From NCBI GenBank assembly GCA_031547305.1, contig JAVBSC010000043.1:1-25430 (forward strand): a stretch of 25,430 bases of DNA. The letters are read 5' to 3'. Origin of the DNA: JAVBSC01 sp031547305. Lineage in GTDB: Bacteria > Desulfobacterota > Desulfovibrionia > Desulfovibrionales > Desulfovibrionaceae. Position 1 is the stretch's first letter, and every line of letters begins with the position of its first letter. The notes under the pieces are model-generated. The model made no database searches, had not been told where the DNA came from, and was given only the letters and a program-made list of their open reading frames with translations. Both the position numbers and the translations under genes were made by a program. Below are positions 6,941 through 15,685 of the stretch, in pieces.

Positions 6941-8155
6941 TTACCAGGCGGGGCTTTCCAGCGCCCTTGCCAGCATGGTCACCGGATGCTCGCAAACTTT
7001 GCCCGTGGACATTTCAATTTGCATTTTGCAGGTTTCGCAGTCGGTGATGATGATATCCGCCCCGGATTCTTCAATGTCGCGGAAAAGAGATGCCCCTATC
7101 TTTTGCGCTGCGGCGTAGTTTTCCATTTTGAAACCGTATGTTCCGGCAATGCCGCAGCACTGGGACGGTAAAATGCGCAGATCCAGCGCCGGGATGCGTC
7201 GCAGGAGATCGATGGAATAGCTGCCCCAGCCAAGACGTTCCATGTGGCAGGCGGTATGGTAGGCGGCTTTGAGCCTGATGGGGCGCAGCCGCAATGTTTT
7301 GCCGTTTTCCAGAAGGCGGTGGATGTGCCGCGCGACAAGATCGATTCTCTCTCGCCAAACGGAGTTGTCCACTTCCAGAATATGCGGGTATTCATCCCGC
7401 AAGGTCATGAAGCAGGTTGAAGATGTGACAACAACGTCGATATCCCGCCGCAGCATGCTGGCAATGGAAGCCGCGTTGAGTCTGGCGTTTCTGGCGGCAT
7501 GGCTGAAAAAACCTCCGGCAATGAGCGGCACCCCGCAGCACTTCTCCTGGGGCAGCAGGCGCACCCCAATCCCCATGGCGTTGAACACAGCCACAATATC
7601 CCTGCCCAGAGCCGGGTTGTTATAGTTTACATAGCAGCCGTGGAACAACGCTGTCTGTTCCTGAAAAACGCCTTGGGCCTGTTCGGCCTTCCGTGTAAAC
7701 CAGCGGCGGAACGGTTCCGTGGCGTAACGCGGAAACCGGCGTTTGCCCGGAATGCCCAGTCCGGCTTCCAGTAGTGCTTTGATCGGCTTGCTGGCGGCCA
7801 CGGCGTTCAACACAGGGGCCATTGGCCCCGCGGCCATCCCCCCCATGAAATCAGTATGGCCGAGCAGCGCGTCGCGCAGAGACAGCTTGCGCCGTTCATA
7901 TTTTTTGCGCGCAAGTTGGATAACGTCGCCTATGCGTACCCCTGAAGGGCAGGCCACCTCGCAGCGCTTGCAGTTCAGGCAGTATTTCAGGGCGTCATCA
8001 TATGCCGCCGGGCTTTTCAGCCGCAGGCGCTCTCCGTCCGGGCCGGACTGCTTGGGACCGGGGAATGTGTGATTAAATGCGCTGAGCGGGCAATATTCCG
8101 TGCAAATAGTGCATTTGGTGCATTGCTCAAACGTGGTGTCCAATAGTGGATGCAT
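6941..8155 (-). CDS. glpC: Anaerobic glycerol-3-phosphate dehydrogenase subunit C
   Basis: Iron-sulfur, membrane-associated electron-transfer subunit of GlpABC, which passes electrons from GlpA to the quinone pool. It has 404 residues. Two [4Fe-4S] ferredoxin motifs lie at the N-terminus: CTKCTICTEYCP (Cys 12, 15, 18, 22) and CLNCKRCEVACP (Cys 59, 62, 65, 69). Two cysteine-rich CCG domains follow: HGCYVNY...EKCCGVPL and HTACHMER...SQCCGIAG. The family is shared with heterodisulfide reductase subunits, but the operon context makes GlpC the natural call. The ATG at 8155 is 4 bases after the glpB stop. All cluster cysteines are present. Confidence 0.95.
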   Translation of the reverse strand: MHPLLDTTFEQCTKCTICTEYCPLSAFNHTFPGPKQSGPDGERLRLKSPAAYDDALKYCLNCKRCEVACPSGVRIGDVIQLARKKYERRKLSLRDALLGHTDFMGGMAAGPMAPVLNAVAASKPIKALLEAGLGIPGKRRFPRYATEPFRRWFTRKAEQAQGVFQEQTALFHGCYVNYNNPALGRDIVAVFNAMGIGVRLLPQEKCCGVPLIAGGFFSHAARNARLNAASIASMLRRDIDVVVTSSTCFMTLRDEYPHILEVDNSVWRERIDLVARHIHRLLENGKTLRLRPIRLKAAYHTACHMERLGWGSYSIDLLRRIPALDLRILPSQCCGIAGTYGFKMENYAAAQKIGASLFRDIEESGADIIITDCETCKMQIEMSTGKVCEHPVTMLARALESPAW

Positions 8156-8159
8156 GATA

Positions 8160-9452
8160 TTACTCCCGGCTGTCCAGAATTGCGCAAGCGGCGGCCAGCG
8201 CCGTCACCAGGGCCGTGCCGGCCCCGCATCCCAGGCGCAGCGCATGGTCATTGCCCAGGAGCATTCCGGCAACGTGGAGATTGCTCACAGGTACGCCGCC
8301 AACGTAGCCGTGCATGGAGGAATCAGTGCGTACTCCGAACCCGGCATAAGGCTGGTCCTGGAAAAAGCTTGGATTGGTCCATTTGTCCCGACCGTGGGGA
8401 ACACCCGTCATATCCAGATTGCATACCGGCTCCTTAACGCTGTTCTGGTCCGCTTCAAGCCCCCGGCTAAGGAAACTACCGGACGCCAGCAGATAGTGCC
8501 CGGCCTGCAAAGGGACGCTGCCGTGGTTGGCCGTATACAGCTTGCGCATGTGCCGCGAGTGCCGCGAGCCGCCAATTTCGCAGCCGACAGCTCTGTCTCC
8601 CGGCATGAACACGCCGCCCCGGCTGAGAAAAGTCCGGATCATGGCTTTGCTGATCCTGGCTCCCAACAGAGACGGGGGCAGGGTGGGAATCACCCGGATG
8701 TCCTTGCGTATGGCTGTGGCGATGCGGCTGATTAAGTCTGGAACGTTCAGGCCGAAACAGGCCGGCAGGAGGAGCAGATCCGCTTCTCCCGCGGCTTGGT
8801 CAAAGGCTTTGGTGAGCGGATGGAAGTATTCCTCGGAATCAAGCGCGCGGGCGATATTAATGGATCGGAATTCGCTGTGGTTGATGCGCAATTCCTCCAG
8901 AACGGGGAGTGAAAGCACCCGGCATTCTGTTTCCACCCCGCGGGCGTTGAGTTCGGCAACCAGAATTTCAGGATAGTAATCCAGAAATCCTTCAATATTT
9001 ACCAGGACCGCTTTTTTCCAAGGCCAGATCGGTTGGCTTCCGTCAATGTTTTCGCAGGTCATGGCTTCTGGCGAGCTCAGCCAGGCATAAGCCGTTTTTC
9101 CAAGGGGGGTAAGGCGCAAATGGTTCCCGGCGCGCAGTGAGCCGCGCATTGGCACTGACCATGATGCCAGCAGGCGTTCCGCTTCCAAGGCAAGTTCCTC
9201 ACAGCGCCGGGCTCCGAGCAGGGCATAGGGGTGTTCCGGGGCCTGGTCTTCAAGCAGCGGTAACGCTTCCAGAGGCTTTGTAACAGGAGAGCCGTCCGGG
9301 AGGTGGTGCAGGAAGTCAAATGAACCGGAGGAAAAATGCAGCGCGCTTTGCCCGGCGCTGACCAAAGCGCAGGATTTACCGGCTTCCTGAATGCGCAACG
9401 CGGCGCTTATCCCGGCCAGCCCCGCGCCGATAACTACAACGTCAAAGCGCAT
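8160..9452 (-). CDS. glpB: Anaerobic glycerol-3-phosphate dehydrogenase subunit B
   Basis: Flavoprotein subunit of the anaerobic GlpABC complex. I start it at the ATG at 9452 (MRFDVVVIGAGLAGISAALR), giving 430 residues, the usual GlpB size. The frame remains open upstream to 9725, but that extension is antiparallel to no motif and lies inside glpA. The dinucleotide-binding VVVIGAGLAGISAAL at residues 4-18 marks the true N-terminus. An AAGGGGGG ribosome-binding site lies 4-5 bases upstream, within the glpA end. The gene overlaps glpA by 11 bases and ends 4 bases before glpC, so the three are translationally linked. Confidence 0.93.
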   Translation of the reverse strand: MRFDVVVIGAGLAGISAALRIQEAGKSCALVSAGQSALHFSSGSFDFLHHLPDGSPVTKPLEALPLLEDQAPEHPYALLGARRCEELALEAERLLASWSVPMRGSLRAGNHLRLTPLGKTAYAWLSSPEAMTCENIDGSQPIWPWKKAVLVNIEGFLDYYPEILVAELNARGVETECRVLSLPVLEELRINHSEFRSINIARALDSEEYFHPLTKAFDQAAGEADLLLLPACFGLNVPDLISRIATAIRKDIRVIPTLPPSLLGARISKAMIRTFLSRGGVFMPGDRAVGCEIGGSRHSRHMRKLYTANHGSVPLQAGHYLLASGSFLSRGLEADQNSVKEPVCNLDMTGVPHGRDKWTNPSFFQDQPYAGFGVRTDSSMHGYVGGVPVSNLHVAGMLLGNDHALRLGCGAGTALVTALAAACAILDSRE

Positions 9453-11079
9453 TTCGCCCCCCTTCGCTTTCGGAAAGTCCGCACACGGCGCGGTATACCC
9501 ACATAGTGAGTTCGCTTTCACGGAGGATTTCGCCCCAAGCCAGGGGGCGCATGCCGCGCCAGCGCTCTTTAAGGAACATGCTGAGTTGGGCGACCGCCGC
9601 CTCCGGTTTGACCGCTCCGAAGCGGACAAGCAGCCCGGCGGCCCGACAGGCGCAGAGTTCGCCCTGGCATGGCCCCATGCCGATCCTGGTGCGGCGGCGT
9701 AAATCCATAACCGTCTTGACCTCAAGATTTGTTACCGCGTGCCGCACTTCCCCCACTGTGACGGATTCGCATTCGCAGACCAGGCTGTTGTCCTGAGCCG
9801 TTCCTCCGGCGAGGCTTGCGGCCATGTCCCCATGCCGGCCAACCGCGACGGCACGCATGGCCGGCGGTAAGGAAAATACCTTGCGTAACGTTTCTTCAGA
9901 GGATTCACGCGAGCCGGGCAATGGCGCTTCAGCAGTATCGCAAGCCGCCGAGGCGCCAAGTTTTGCGCAGATCAAGTCCGTGGCCATTTCCGCCATCAGC
10001 CGGTAGGTGATGAGCTTGCCGCCGGTAATGGTGATAAATCCTTCAAGTCCATCGCGTTTGGCGTGGTCAAGCAGAACAATCCTGCGGCTGATTCGGCGCC
10101 CTGTCGGATCGCCGTCATCCGCCACCAGCGGTCTGGCTCCGGCATAGACGCGTATTTTTCTTGTCGCGGCCAGAGCCGGAGCCAGCAGCGAACCTTCCCG
10201 GATCAGCAGGTCCACCTCTTCTCCGCTGACGAGCGGATCGTCCAGTTCCGCGAAGCTGATTGGAACTGAGGTGGTGCCGATTAGCGAAACCGTATCCCCG
10301 GGCACAAGGATGTCGGCGTCGGCGGGCTTGCGGCAACGATTGATGACCATGGAGTTTACGCGATGCCCGAGAATCAGCAGCGTGCCCCTGGTTGGAAACA
10401 TCGTTACAGTGACCCCGGCCATTTCAGCTATGCGCTGCCCCCAGATGCCGGCCGCATTGACCACAACAGAGGCGCGCGCTTCGCTGCGTTCTCCGGTCAG
10501 GCGATCCTGGATGCGCACTCCGGTCAGCCGGCCGCCTTCCAGCAGCATGCCGGTAACTTCGTGATACGTCCGGCAGTGAGCGCCGTGCATTGTCGCATCA
10601 AGCACATTGGCAATGGTCAGGCGAAACGGATCAACCACGCCGTCCGGAACGCGCACCGCGCCGGTAATTGCAGGATTGACCGACGGTTCAAGGCGGAGGG
10701 CTTCTTCCGGCGCTATTACTTCAGCCCGAATGCCGGATGCGCCGCAGGCATCGGCAAATATTTTTTGATACCCCAGGTCATCCTCTGGCAAGGTAATAAA
10801 AAGCCCGTCACTGTTTTCAATGCAGTGACGGGCGATTCTTTTCAAAATAGTGTTCTCTTCGATGCATTCACGCGCGGATTCCGCATCGGTCACGGCGTAA
10901 CGCGCTCCACTGTGCAGCAGGCCGTGGTTGCGCCCGGTAGCCCCGGTGGAAAAGTCCCATCTTTCGAGCAGAAGGCAGCGCAATCCCCTCCGCGCACAAT
11001 CCCTGGCGACCCCAGCGCCTGTCGCTCCGCCGCCGATTATGATGACGTCAGTTTCAACACTTTTCTTATTTGAGGACAT
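9442..11079 (-). CDS. glpA: Anaerobic glycerol-3-phosphate dehydrogenase subunit A
   Basis: Catalytic FAD subunit oxidising glycerol-3-phosphate to dihydroxyacetone phosphate. It has 545 residues. The N-terminal FAD-binding motif VIIIGGGATGAGVARDCARRG is at about 13-32, followed by the GlpA/GlpD signature GATGRNHGLLHSGARY. The C-terminus carries a BFD-like [2Fe-2S] domain with Cys-Glu-Cys at 435-437 and CQGELC at 471-476, which distinguishes GlpA from aerobic GlpD. The ATG at 11079 has GAGG about 9 bases upstream. It is the first gene of glpABC and divergent from the LacI-type regulator across a 371-base AT-rich spacer. No damaged motif. Confidence 0.96.
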   Translation of the reverse strand: MSSNKKSVETDVIIIGGGATGAGVARDCARRGLRCLLLERWDFSTGATGRNHGLLHSGARYAVTDAESARECIEENTILKRIARHCIENSDGLFITLPEDDLGYQKIFADACGASGIRAEVIAPEEALRLEPSVNPAITGAVRVPDGVVDPFRLTIANVLDATMHGAHCRTYHEVTGMLLEGGRLTGVRIQDRLTGERSEARASVVVNAAGIWGQRIAEMAGVTVTMFPTRGTLLILGHRVNSMVINRCRKPADADILVPGDTVSLIGTTSVPISFAELDDPLVSGEEVDLLIREGSLLAPALAATRKIRVYAGARPLVADDGDPTGRRISRRIVLLDHAKRDGLEGFITITGGKLITYRLMAEMATDLICAKLGASAACDTAEAPLPGSRESSEETLRKVFSLPPAMRAVAVGRHGDMAASLAGGTAQDNSLVCECESVTVGEVRHAVTNLEVKTVMDLRRRTRIGMGPCQGELCACRAAGLLVRFGAVKPEAAVAQLSMFLKERWRGMRPLAWGEILRESELTMWVYRAVCGLSESEGGRNAL

Positions 11080-11092
11080 GGGCGTAACCTCA

Positions 11093-11108
11093 GTGCAAGC
11101 GTATGCAT
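11093..11108. promoter_or_regulatory. Putative LacI-family operator 2 near glpA start
   Basis: GTGCAAGC-GTATGCAT: 5 of 8 positions are symmetric around a central CG, as in many LacI-family operators. It lies 13 bases upstream of the glpA ATG, where bound protein could block transcription or translation of glpABC. It shares CGTATGCA with the stronger box at 11254-11269. Moderate to weak support. Confidence 0.4.
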
Positions 11109-11253
11109 GTATGCTGATATTAATCCATTTATTGAAATATAAAAAAATAAATAAGCATAAAAATTATAAATATAATTGCATATGAATACAAAATATCATT
11201 AAATCAATGTCATCATGTTTTTTGAATTTGTGACAACCAATGTTGTTTATATA

Positions 11254-11269
11254 TTGCACACGTATGCAA
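11254..11269. promoter_or_regulatory. Putative LacI-family operator 1
   Basis: TTGCACAC-GTATGCAA, a 16-base palindrome with 7 of 8 symmetric pairs and the central CG typical of LacI-family sites. It is placed mid-way between glpA and the divergent regulator, among promoter-like TATATA and TTGTTG hexamers, so one site could control both directions. Confidence 0.55.
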
Positions 11270-11450
11270 CAATTGCCATTATATTATCCTGACATCATTT
11301 ATAAAGTGTTTATCGCAAAGGACACAGCAGCGCTGTTGCGCGACGCGCATTGCCGGGCAGCACAATAAATCAGCATAACTATTCTGGATTATTGCCTATA
11401 AAAAGGGTGTGGATATTTCGCTGCTGGTTCAGTATACTAAGATACTAATT

Positions 11451-12470
11451 ATGGCCAAAAAAGTTACCTCAAAAATCGTTGCGGAAATAGCGGGAGTTTC
11501 CCAGTCCGCCGTATCCCGCGTATTCACTCCGGGGGCTTCAGTTTCGCAGGATACTCGGGAAAAAATCATTAAGGTCGCCAACTGCCTTGGATATCGCCCT
11601 AATGCAATAGCCAGAAGCCTGAGCACCAGGAGCACCAAGTTGATCGGGCTGATCATCGCCCGTATGGGTGAACCGTTTTATGCGGACGTTCTTAACCAGC
11701 TCACTGCCCGCCTTCAGAAAAATGATTACCACACGCTGCTGTTGAACGCCTATGCCGGCGACAATGTGGACGAACTGCTGACCATCGCCTTGCGTTATCA
11801 GGTTGACGGCCTGGTTTGCGCATCTTCAACTTTTACCTCCGATTTGGCCGCGCATTGCGCCTCCTGCGGCGTGCCTTTAGTCATCTTTCACCGTTTTTCG
11901 CGGCAGGACGGCGAGGCGAATATTGTCCGGTGCGATCACTTTCAGGGGGCGCAACTCCTCGCCGAAGAACTGGCCATGGCGGATCACCGGCGGATCGCCT
12001 TTATTGCCGGCGTTTCTTCCAGTTCCACCTCGCGCGAGCGCGAGCGCGGCCTGATTGAAGGGTTGACCAGATATTGCAAAAAACTCTGGGCCCGCGTGGA
12101 GGTGGAAAGCTATGAATATCGTGCAGGTTATGAGGCGGCTGGGAAACTTCTGCAGCGGCGTGTCAGGCCGGACGCGATCTTTGCTTTTAACGACGTCATG
12201 GCGATGGCGGTTATCGATTGCGCCCGCGAACTTGGCGTGGATGTTCCCGGCGCGTTATCCGTGGTTGGTTTTGACGGCCTGGAAGAAGCCGAACGCCAGG
12301 GGTATAATCTGACGACCATCAGGCAGCCGGTTAAGGAAATTGTCGAGGTTGCGGTAACACTCCTTTTACGTTCCATAATGAACCCGGAAGCGAGCTATGA
12401 AACACGCATCATCCCCGGCACTCTCATCCGTGGGGGGAGCGCCCGCCTGCTCCCGGAGCGGGAGAAATAG
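11451..12470 (+). CDS. LacI-family transcriptional regulator, probable glycerol regulon repressor
   Basis: I prefer the ATG at 11451 (MAKKVTSKIVAEIAG), giving 339 residues, the family norm. A GTG at 11409 would add 14 residues before the helix-turn-helix. The ribosome-binding site is weak for both. The N-terminal HTH is IVAEIAGVSQSAVSRVF, then the longer wing TPGASVSQDTREK of one LacI subfamily, then the hinge region ending RPNAIARSLSTRST. The periplasmic-binding-type effector domain follows (LIGLIIARMGEPFYADVL, DGLVCAS, AIFAFNDVMAMAVID, LSVVGFDGL). It is divergent from glpABC, and operator-like palindromes lie between, so control of the glp genes is the simplest inference. E. coli uses GlpR, a DeoR-family protein, instead. 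The ligand is unknown. Confidence 0.88.
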   Translation: MAKKVTSKIVAEIAGVSQSAVSRVFTPGASVSQDTREKIIKVANCLGYRPNAIARSLSTRSTKLIGLIIARMGEPFYADVLNQLTARLQKNDYHTLLLNAYAGDNVDELLTIALRYQVDGLVCASSTFTSDLAAHCASCGVPLVIFHRFSRQDGEANIVRCDHFQGAQLLAEELAMADHRRIAFIAGVSSSSTSRERERGLIEGLTRYCKKLWARVEVESYEYRAGYEAAGKLLQRRVRPDAIFAFNDVMAMAVIDCARELGVDVPGALSVVGFDGLEEAERQGYNLTTIRQPVKEIVEVAVTLLLRSIMNPEASYETRIIPGTLIRGGSARLLPEREK

Positions 12471-12476
12471 ATATTC

Positions 12477-12641
12477 TTAAGTATCCGCCTTATTTTTTTC
12501 GCCGTTTCCAAAGAACCGTTTCTGGCGATTTCGCCTTTTTCTTGGATGTCGGCGCCCAAAAGCCGGCCGCGCTTCTTCCATTCCGCGGAAATCCACCATT
12601 AGCTTGAAAATTTCCACCATAAGCCGGCACTTGACTTCCAT
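12477..12641 (-). CDS. Possible small hypothetical protein
   Basis: 54 codons starting at ATG 12641 (MEVKCRLMVEIFKLMVDFRG). A longer version from 12704 gives 75. It would be a predicted amphipathic helix followed by a very basic tail (GRRHPRKRRNRQKRFFG). AAGAGG precedes the ATG but only 2 bases away, which is too close for a standard site. It would be convergent with the LacI-type gene and divergent from ileS. No family recognised. It may be a chance ORF. Confidence 0.25.
   Translation of the reverse strand: MEVKCRLMVEIFKLMVDFRGMEEARPAFGRRHPRKRRNRQKRFFGNGEKNKADT
12524..12540 (+). terminator. Weak terminator-like hairpin after regulator
   Basis: GGCGATTTCGCC followed directly by TTTTT, 54 bases past the regulator stop. 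The stem is only 4-5 bp with a 2-4 base loop, so it is a weak candidate. Confidence 0.35.
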
Positions 12642-12718
12642 CGCCTCTTGCACCAAAAATATCCTTTTATTTTGCGCGGCTCGTCCCCGCAGGACTATTT
12701 CCATAAACCGGAGTATCC

Positions 12719-15535
12719 ATGAGCGATTATAAGAAGACGTTGAATTTGCCGGAAACCGCTTTTCCCATGAAGGCCGACCTGACCAGGCGCGAGCCGGAGA
12801 CTTTGAAGTTCTGGGAAGAAATCGGCGCTTACGGCCTGATGGTTGAGGCCGGCGGCAAAATCGGCGAGTATGTGCTGCACGACGGCCCCCCCTACGCCAA
12901 CGGGCACATTCACCTGGGCACGGCCTTGAACAAGATCCTCAAGGATATCATTATAAAGTCCCGCAACATGCAGGGCCAGGCTGCGCGCTACGTGCCGGGC
13001 TGGGACTGCCACGGCTTGCCCATTGAGCTTAAGGTGGAGCAGGAACTGGCGGAAAAGAAAAAAGACCTGCCCGCCCATGTGGTGCGCAAACGCTGCCGGG
13101 AATACGCCTCCAAGTTTATTGACATCCAGCGCAAGGAATTCAAGCGTCTGGGAGTGTTCGGTGAATGGGCGGAGCCGTACGTTTCCATGCATCCGGAATA
13201 CGAGGCGGCCACGGCGCGCGAACTCTGCGAGTTTATGGAAAAAGGCGGGGTGCAGCGCAGCAAAAAGCCAATCCACTGGTGCTGTTCCTGCCATACCGCC
13301 CTGGCCGAGGCCGAGGTGGAATACTACGATCACACCTCGCCCTCCATTTTTGTGCGCTTCCCCATGAAGGACGCCGAACTGCCCAAGGAACTGGCCGCGG
13401 CGGACGCCTCCAAAACCTACATTGTCATCTGGACCACCACGCCATGGACTCTGCCGGACAACCTTGGCATAGCCATGCACCCGGAATTTGACTATGTCCT
13501 GCTGGAGCTGGGCGGCGAATTCTACATTCTGGCCCAGGAGCTTCTTGAAGCCTGCGCCAAAACCTTCGGCTGGGCCGACTATAAAAAGTTGGCCGTGTTC
13601 AAGGGCGCCATTCTGGAAGGCTGCCTGGCCAGGCATCCTTTTTATGACCGTGATTCCAAAATCGTCCTGGGCGGGCACGTCACTCTGGACGCTGGCACGG
13701 GTTGTGTGCACACCGCGCCGGGCCACGGCCGGGAAGACTACGAAATGGGCCTGAAGTACGGGCTGGAGATCCTCTCTCCCCTGAACGACCAGGGCGAGTT
13801 TTTGGACAGCGTGCCGTACTTCGCCGGTCTGAATATTTTTGACGCCAACCCCAAGGTCATTGAAAAGCTCAAAGAAACCGGCAATCTGTTGGCCGCGAGC
13901 AAGCTTTCGCACTCTTACCCGCATTGCTGGCGCTGTAAAAAACCGGTCATTTTCCGGGCCACCACCCAGTGGTTTATTTCCATGGAAAAGAACGACTTGC
14001 GCAAAAACGCCCTTAAAGCCATCCGCGAGGACGTGCAGTGGATTCCCGCCTGGGGCGAGGAACGCATTTACAACATGATCGAGAACCGCCCGGACTGGTG
14101 CATTTCCCGCCAACGCACCTGGGGCGTGCCCATTGTGGCCTTGCTGTGCGAATCCTGCGGCGAGGCCTGGCACGACCCGGCCTGGGCCAAGGGCATCTCG
14201 GATCGCTTCGCCAAACACCCCAGCGGCTGCGACTACTGGTTTGAGCACGACGTGGCGGACCTGGCCCCGGCCGGCTTGGCCTGCCCGCATTGCGGCGCGT
14301 CCAGGTGGGAAAAGGAAACAGACATCCTGGATGTCTGGTTCGATTCCGGCACCAGTTGGGCCGCCGTGCTGGAAAAGCGCAAGGAATGCCGCTTTCCGGC
14401 GGATATGTACCTGGAAGGCTCGGACCAGCATCGCGGCTGGTTCCACAGCTCGCTTCTGGCCGCCGTTGGCACGCGCGGCGCGGCGCCTTACAAGTCCGTG
14501 CTCACCCACGGCTACGTGGTGGATGGCGAAGGCAAGAAAATGTCCAAGTCCATCGGCAACGTCATTGCCCCGCAGGAAATAATCGATAAATTCGGCGCGG
14601 AAATCCTGCGTATGTGGGTGGCTTCCGTGGATTACCGCGAGGACATCCGCATTTCCGACGAAATCCTCAGCCGCCAGGTGGACGCCTACCGCCGCATCCG
14701 CAACACCTGCCGCTATATTCTGGGCAACCTGGGCGACTTTACCCCGGCCGACGCCGTGCCGCCGGACAAGATGGATGGTCTGGACCGCTTTGCCCTGGCC
14801 CTGGCCGCGGAAGCTCACGCTAAAGTGCAGGAGGCTTACCGGGAGTTTGAATTCCACAAGGTCTTCCACACCCTGCACAACTTCTGTGTTTCGGATCTTT
14901 CCGCCTTTTATCTGGACATCCTTAAGGACCGTTTGTACTCCTCGCCGCCCAAAAGCCCGGAGCGCCGCTCCGCCCAGACCTCCCTGTGGCGTCTGTTGCT
15001 CCTGCTGCTTAGGGACATGGCTCCGGTGCTGTCCTTCACCGCCGAGGAAGTCTTCCGCCATCTGAACGAGTCTTTGCGTTCCGGAATTAAAACCGTGTTC
15101 GCCCTATCCGTTGACGCCGCCTCCGACCTTACCCCACCCGCCGCCCAACGGGCCGACTGGGACAAGCTGCTTCTGGCCCGCGCCGCCGTGACCCGCGCTA
15201 TCGAACCACTGCGCAAGGACGGCAAGATCGGCCACGCCCTGGACACCAAAGTCACTCTCTATCTGGACGCTGACTTCCAGGCCGCCTTGGGCCGCCTGGA
15301 TACGGACCTGCGCCCGGTCTTCATCGTGTCTCAGTTGGAGCTCAAAGACCTGGCCCAGGCTTCGGCCGAAGCCGTTGTCAATGAGGAATACCCGGGACTG
15401 GCCGTGCTGATTCAGCCCGCCGCCGGCGAAAAATGCGCCCGCTGCTGGATCTATAGCCGGGAACTTGGTTCTGATCCCGCCCACCCCAGGGCCTGCCCAC
15501 GCTGCACCGCGGTGCTGAAGGAAATTGGAGAGTAG
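12719..15535 (+). CDS. ileS: Isoleucyl-tRNA synthetase
   Basis: Charges tRNA-Ile. It has 938 residues, full length for bacterial IleS. The class I signature region HDGPPYANGHIHLG lies near residues 54-67, the KMSKS loop is GKKMSKSIGN at about 604-613, and the intervening editing domain is present (WTTTPWTLPDN, HTAPGHG). The C-terminal zinc finger is intact: CARC, then CPRC about 20 residues later. GGAG lies about 6 bases before the ATG. It is followed by lspA after a 150-base structured spacer; ileS-lspA is a common order in proteobacteria. No odd features in the protein. Confidence 0.97.
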   Translation: MSDYKKTLNLPETAFPMKADLTRREPETLKFWEEIGAYGLMVEAGGKIGEYVLHDGPPYANGHIHLGTALNKILKDIIIKSRNMQGQAARYVPGWDCHGLPIELKVEQELAEKKKDLPAHVVRKRCREYASKFIDIQRKEFKRLGVFGEWAEPYVSMHPEYEAATARELCEFMEKGGVQRSKKPIHWCCSCHTALAEAEVEYYDHTSPSIFVRFPMKDAELPKELAAADASKTYIVIWTTTPWTLPDNLGIAMHPEFDYVLLELGGEFYILAQELLEACAKTFGWADYKKLAVFKGAILEGCLARHPFYDRDSKIVLGGHVTLDAGTGCVHTAPGHGREDYEMGLKYGLEILSPLNDQGEFLDSVPYFAGLNIFDANPKVIEKLKETGNLLAASKLSHSYPHCWRCKKPVIFRATTQWFISMEKNDLRKNALKAIREDVQWIPAWGEERIYNMIENRPDWCISRQRTWGVPIVALLCESCGEAWHDPAWAKGISDRFAKHPSGCDYWFEHDVADLAPAGLACPHCGASRWEKETDILDVWFDSGTSWAAVLEKRKECRFPADMYLEGSDQHRGWFHSSLLAAVGTRGAAPYKSVLTHGYVVDGEGKKMSKSIGNVIAPQEIIDKFGAEILRMWVASVDYREDIRISDEILSRQVDAYRRIRNTCRYILGNLGDFTPADAVPPDKMDGLDRFALALAAEAHAKVQEAYREFEFHKVFHTLHNFCVSDLSAFYLDILKDRLYSSPPKSPERRSAQTSLWRLLLLLLRDMAPVLSFTAEEVFRHLNESLRSGIKTVFALSVDAASDLTPPAAQRADWDKLLLARAAVTRAIEPLRKDGKIGHALDTKVTLYLDADFQAALGRLDTDLRPVFIVSQLELKDLAQASAEAVVNEEYPGLAVLIQPAAGEKCARCWIYSRELGSDPAHPRACPRCTAVLKEIGE

Positions 15536-15549
15536 AGGATCGATCAGGT

Positions 15550-15603
15550 GGAGGGACCGCAATGGGGCAAGCCCCCTCGGGGTCCCGCCCACCCGGTCCC
15601 TCC
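15550..15603 (+). other. Long-range stem-loop in ileS-lspA spacer
   Basis: GGAGGGACCG (15550-15559) pairs perfectly with CGGTCCCTCC (15594-15603), enclosing a smaller GGGG-CAAG-CCCC hairpin at 15564-15575. There is no T run after it, so it is not a classical terminator. It could be an RNA processing or attenuation structure between the two genes, or a REP-like palindrome. Confidence 0.5.
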
Positions 15604-15685
15604 CTATCGGCGGCTGTGAGGGGAGGAGGAATGCGCCTCTGAAGGAAAGCCTTGAGTTTTGATAAGAAAAGATATTTAAGATAGA

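Larger units (their letters stand above)
11080..11450. promoter_or_regulatory. Divergent glpA / regulator control region
   Basis: 371 bases, much more AT-rich than the rest of the window, especially 11110-11300. It must hold the promoters of glpABC (minus) and the regulator (plus). Many TATA-like hexamers prevent a confident assignment; TTGTAT-17-TTATAA on the minus strand near 11145-11190 is one option. The clearest elements are two palindromic boxes listed separately. I found no ORF with a ribosome-binding site here. Confidence 0.6.

Noticed and set aside
9453..9725. N-terminal extension of GlpB inside glpA
   Set aside because: The Rossmann motif begins right after the ATG at 9452, and an AAGGGGGG site precedes it; the extension lies wholly within the glpA coding sequence in another frame.
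12695..15061. 788-residue minus-strand ORF opposite ileS
   Set aside because: Antisense shadow of a GC-rich gene. The plus strand encodes a complete IleS with all motifs, while this frame is low-complexity His/Gly/Ala-rich and matches no family.
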